Positions 59,744 through 64,000 of a DNA stretch of 64,000 nt are shown here, one piece after another (the first letter of the stretch is position 1; the number at the start of each line of letters is the position of its first letter). Origin of the DNA: Prinsepia uniflora (lineage: Eukaryota > Streptophyta > Magnoliopsida > Rosales > Rosaceae); NCBI GenBank assembly GCA_032719365.1, contig CM064871.1:24649566-24713565 (forward strand), read 5' to 3'. Below the pieces are notes generated by a model. That model did not search any database, had not been told where the DNA came from, and was given only the letters and a program-made list of their open reading frames with translations. A program made the translations under genes and the position numbers.

Positions 59744-62700
59744 TGACAGGACCCATCCCAATCCCCTCGGGATTACCGTGGAATGTGCCCTGCTCCCGTC
59801 CAACAAGGGGTGTCGGACAAGGGATAACCAAGAGCCACTGCCCAAACGGGGCATCCAGAGTGCGCAAGGATCGATGGAGGAGGTGTGCAATGTCCCAGTC
59901 TCTGCTGCAATCGCATCCGTAATCAACCTGAAGGGCATTAAAACCAAAAGTTGTGAGTGGACAAAAACCAATAAGCTTACCAAATACATTTATAAGAAAT
60001 TTATGCCCTCCAATAAAAACGTATGCATGCCACCAAAAACCAGTAACCAAAACGTTTGCTCAACCGAGCCATTAGGGCCTTAGCCCAAAAACCGTTAACC
60101 AAAAACCAAGTGTGGGAACTCAGCCCAAAACAGTGGAATACCACCACCATACATAAACAACCATGTGGGTCACCACCCACGACCATAAATGAACATCAAT
60201 TCATTAAAATCACACAATCATAAATCCAACCGGAAAGCCATTTCATTAATTCGTATTTTACCATTACCATCACCAGCATCCCTGATGCTAGACGTCCCTG
60301 ACGTCATGTCTCACGGTTTCATAAGCTACGCGTGCTGCCCGGGGTCTCTCCGGGTCCATATATCTGACATCCCTGATGTCTGACGTCCCTGACGTCAATC
60401 ATAGCAATCCTGCTCCTGAGTCATCATACGGTCCGGCTGCTCCGTATAATGACCCCTCGCAGGCAATGCACCGTGACTTCCCTAGTGTCCCAGACATCTG
60501 GAGGAGACCATCATATATCCTTGTATCCGGATGGTATATGGAAAACAGTTTTATTAAATCCTTTTATCACATCATTACCATTGGGCCCTGCCCGAAATTT
60601 CCATAAAACCATGTAATTCCATTTAGGGTCCCTGACCCAAAATCACAATTATTAAATATAGGGTCCCTGACCCGAAATCACATTTATTATCCAACTGGGC
60701 CTCATGCCCGATTTTATGAACCACTGTGCCCACGGCCCGATTTGTAAACCAATTGGGCCTGCAGCCCGACTTATAAACCCACTGGGCCCACGGCCCGAAT
60801 TCGTAAATCAACTGGGTCCATGGCCCGATAACATAACTCAAATGGGTCTCAGCCCGATTTCATACCAACTGGGCCCCTGGCCCGATTTCATTAACCAACT
60901 GGGCCCCCGGCCCGATTTTCAAATGGATTCCAAGTCCGAAATTTCCAACATAATTGGGCCTCAAGCCCGAGTTCATATTTCCAATTTCAAAACCATTTCA
61001 TCATATTATATCCAAGTCATAAATATGTAAAATCCATGTAAAACCGGAAAACCTCGATTTACGTGCAAGCACATAAATCGCCTCGAAATACGTGAAACCG
61101 TACAATTTACCAACAACCAAATCAACATCATACAATCACAACCATAATCCATATAAAACATTTAAGCATGCATAGAATTTATAAAACCAAAGTCCACTCA
61201 CAGACCGTTTTAACCGTGTGCCTCGATACGCGTGCCACCGGCCCTCCCGGGCCACACCACTATCACCGGGACTCCCAATCCTGTCCAAGTCACATTAGAG
61301 GGTCACTAACCTCATCATTAACATCCTATCAAAGTCCCGTAATTTTCCCGAATTTTTACTTATTTTTAAACTTAATTTAAAACCTTCGGACATCCCGAAC
61401 AATATCGAGACGGTGTCCGATCGACACGAAACCAATTCAAAATAGGACAGAAGTCATGTTGACCTCACCTCGAGATTCGTGCCCACGCGCCGTCACGCGC
61501 CGTCACGCGCCGCCTCGAGTGGCTGCGCGTGAAACCCACGCGCCGTGAACAGTGTCACCAACCTAACCCGTATCTCTGGTAAACGGGTCCAACTCACCCG
61601 CGATACAACCCGGTTCAAAGTCCATCAATTCAGCCCTAATTCCTTCAATTAATCATTCAGTTAGTTTCGTTTTAAGTCCAATTACAAGTCTGTAAACTCA
61701 ATTACACAAATCCTTACCCAGATTCCCACGATTCAACGATGATCCACGAAGAACACCCGGTTACTGTGCAATCATGGAACTCCCTCAATTGCTGCAGGTT
61801 TCATGAAATTGATGATTCCAGAAGCATCAACGGACCCTGAGGAACAATTCCCCCACATCAATTGCATCAAACCTGTGCCCAATCGTCACGACTCAAGCTC
61901 GAGCACCGTCACTGTTCAACAATGGAGTTCCATCGATCTCGATCGGTTTCCTTTAATTGATGAACCCAGAAGCATCGTGGGATCATGAGGAGTCATTTCC
62001 CCACAACAATTGAGTCAATCGCAGCTCCAAACTCCACGACTCATCCTCGATTTCTTCCTCTGTCACCAAGCTCGATCAGAGCCAAAACGGCACCAATTCT
62101 TCTCGTTTTTGACGTGGATCGACTCGTCACAACCTCAGTAAGATGTTTCCAAGCTCCAATTCGATCATTGCAGCTCAATTCGTCCAATTTGATTTTCCCT
62201 CCCAAAACTTAATCTTTCGAATTCTCAGTTCCTCCTCACTGTCAATCTCTCGTGTTTACCCAGTTGAATTCACTCTCAAATTGCTCACAAATTCACACTC
62301 TCAGGTTCAGCAATGGAAGAGGAATTGGTTGGGAGAGTATTGGATTTGGTTGTACACAGTTAAGGAGAATATGGAGATTAATGGAAATTAAAAGATTAAT
62401 TAATTAATTAAAAACTAATTAAACATCATCATGAGGTTTCCCCCAAAAACATGGATTCTGATTTCAAGGGATGAGTGACACTTGTCACTCATCCAGGTGT
62501 GTAGGGTCAACGGTCACTATTCATTATTATATTATTATTTTAATCCGAGCCTCGGTTCGTTAGTTCGTTTCCTTGACCATAACGTTGTCGTCGAATCTCC
62601 GATTTCGGCATGCCGCCTGTCGTTGGATTCGTATCGACGATACCTACGTAACGGTCCTTGGCCCTCGCCCATCGGACCTCCCGATCAAAAAGTCAACATT

Positions 62701-62830
62701 TTGCCCACGACCAGGGGCAAAATGGTAATTTTGCACATTTTGTCCGATTTCGACCTACTAAGCACCGTTCAACCTCACTAATCGAGATTAGTCACTAACC
62801 TAATCCCGGAATTCGGGACGGGTCGTTACA
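59744..62830 (-). repeat. Right (5') LTR of element G
   Basis: Near-identical to the left LTR. It is about 38 bp longer because of one additional hairpin unit (near 60868-60896) and one extra GTCACGCGCCG unit (near 61495). Confidence 0.9.
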
Positions 62831-62835
62831 TGCCA

Positions 62836-64000
62836 AACCTGTGAACCAACTTTCTTGCACAGCAAGGCTAAGCTAGGTGAAGGATTTATTCTTTCTAGGA
62901 TTTGAAAGGGAAGTCGAGCATGAATTTTGTAAAGCCCCTCATTGCTCAGTCCTTTGTACAACACTGTCCCTGTGATCCTGTCCTGTATAACAAAACACGG
63001 TCCATCAAAGATAAACCTACAGTTATTATCTTTACAAAAACAATGGATTGAAAGTAGGTTCTGAGAAATCTATGGCACATGGAGGACTCGTTTTAGTTTG
63101 AAGCATTGAGTGCTAGGACTATGCGTAATAAGAGATGAGTTCCTTATGTGTGATATTTACAAACCTGTGCCACCTGTTGTGAGAATTGAGTCATTTGTGG
63201 TAGAGGGTGTCATCATGGACAACTGTGATACCTCTGTTGTCATATGAGCAGAAGCACCAGTGCCTGCAATACATTAATCCTGAGCCTGTGAACTTTGTTG
63301 AGTAAGGAGGAATTTGGAGGCTGACATTTCTGTTAAGGCTGGAGGAGGAGGAGCACCCTGATATGGGTAATTGCCCCCTTGATAGCAGTTCACTGCAGAG
63401 TCGCCATATTTCCAGCAGATCTGGCAAGCCTCAGAATCTTGGGAGCTGGAGGATTGATCTGGATGTCTATAGTAACAGTTAATTGTACAATGTCACTTTT
63501 TGGCATAAATCTAACATTTGGGAACATGAGGAGTTTGAAACTACTGGCTCTGATTCATATATGGAGGTTGTCCAAGAAGACCAGACCCAGCTGAGTAAGT
63601 TGGCCCTGAATAGCCTGTATTGTTTTGAGAACTGTAAGAGTGACTATAGTTGGGGCTTCTATTCTGATAGCCTCTTCCTCCTCCATTGTGCCCTCTACCT
63701 CTTCTGCCTCGACCACCACCAGAACTTCGATGATAGTAGGGAGCATTATTTTCATGACTGCCTCCATATCCAAAATGCTAAAAGTTCTCACTAAATAGCT
63801 AGAGAGGCTGTCCACTGGATTGTTGGTTCATACTTGAGTAAGGAACTTAGACAGACTGAGTAAAGTGACCCTGATTGCCACCAGAATTCAGATTAGGTCC
63901 CTGTCCCATGATAGAGTTCTGTGAAGAGTTGGAAAGTCCAGCCTGGAAGTTAGGTTGAGGATTCTGTTGAGTAGCTACCATAGCAGACAGGAAGGAAACT
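62836..64000 (-). pseudogene. Copia Gag C-terminus, protease and pre-integrase remnant
   Basis: Minus strand, read downward from the window edge: a Gly/Arg-rich RGG-type stretch (about 63740-63640); a CCHC-type knuckle at about 63426-63379, CQICWKYGDSAVNC, in which Asp stands for the zinc-binding His; then TAA at 63276-63274 and the protease motif. That motif reads A-G-T-G-A-S-A-H-M-T, where copia normally has a catalytic Asp before T-G-A-S. Then VLHVP, with TAG at 63072-63070, ISQNLLSIHCFCKDNNC and a pre-integrase region continuing into WHQRLGH across element G. Several stops and lost catalytic residues make it inactive. Confidence 0.85.

Larger units (their letters stand above)
53718..62830 (-). 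mobile_element. LARD-like LTR retrotransposon G, young
   Basis: A complete element flanked by TGCCA (53713-53717, 62831-62835), inserted in minus orientation into the copia GAG-pre-integrase region. LTRs of about 3.05 and 3.09 kb are nearly identical by eye, so the insertion is recent. Primer site 59740-59729 and purine tract 56779-56767 (minus strand) are intact. The 3.0-kb internal region encodes no retroviral protein. It is the best-preserved example of the non-autonomous family in the window. Confidence 0.92.
52200..64000 (-). mobile_element. Decayed Ty1/copia retrotransposon, split by element G
   Basis: A minus-strand copia polyprotein is present in pieces: Gag nucleocapsid end and protease (64000-62836), then, after element G, GAG-pre-integrase, integrase core and the first part of RT (53712-52200). 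The GAG-pre-integrase motif WHQRLGHPS spans the G insertion and reads through once G and one TGCCA copy are removed. The 3' part (most of RT, RNase H and 3' LTR) is missing where it joins the ELIP pseudogene. The 5' part lies beyond the window. Confidence 0.9.

Overview
The window is a repeat-packed stretch of nuclear DNA from a flowering plant, probably a eudicot. The evidence is a two-exon early light-induced protein (ELIP) gene with a plastid transit peptide, a plant-type L1 LINE with DUF4283/zf-CCHC ORF1 and zf-RVT, a Cassandra TRIM carrying 5S-like sequence, Ty1/copia and Ty3/gypsy remnants, and hAT-type MITE-like DNA. I see no basis for naming a species. Only one gene looks intact: the ELIP at 38618-39300. 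All calls were made by reading the sequence; nothing was searched or aligned by program.

Layout. 1-2097: a 25-bp minisatellite and a ~90-bp tandem repeat. 2098-35153: a deep nest of LTR elements. The outermost is the LTR of a probable Tat/Athila-type gypsy element (2163-2335 plus 34816-35153). Into it went element A (2336-34810, TSD GTTTT). The 3' LTR of A was then hit twice, by element B (10207-19733, TSD GGGAG) and element C (19891-33660, TSD CGGCA). B carries a solo LTR, E (14405-17514, TSD TGTAC). C is internally rearranged and holds an inverted third LTR and a three-LTR Cassandra (29153-30363, TSD GTGAA). A, B, C, E and the later element G (53718-62830, TSD TGCCA) belong to one superfamily. 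It has ~2.7-3.3 kb LTRs starting TGTAACG, an initiator-Met tRNA primer site, and internal regions without any recognisable gag-pol. These are LARD-like non-autonomous retrotransposons.

35154-39266 and 48297-52199 are two copies of a direct segmental duplication, each with upstream DNA, promoter and an ELIP gene. Copy 1 is intact. Copy 2 is a pseudogene: a 4-bp insertion in exon 1, a changed chlorophyll-ligand motif, and a 3' end replaced by an antisense Ty1/copia fragment. Each copy was later hit by a different DNA element: a 1.17-kb TIR element in copy 1, and an 834-bp hAT-like element in copy 2 whose empty site survives in copy 1. An L1 LINE of 6.3 kb with a perfect 17-bp TSD sits between them (40460-46748). 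The copia element (52200 to the window end) is decayed and is split by element G.

The most unusual signal is in the LARD-like family. LTRs and internal regions contain runs of short hairpins (4-8 bp stems, mostly 3-6 nt loops). Their stem sequences differ from hairpin to hairpin and between elements, yet remain complementary, which looks like compensatory change in a structured, non-coding retrotransposon RNA.
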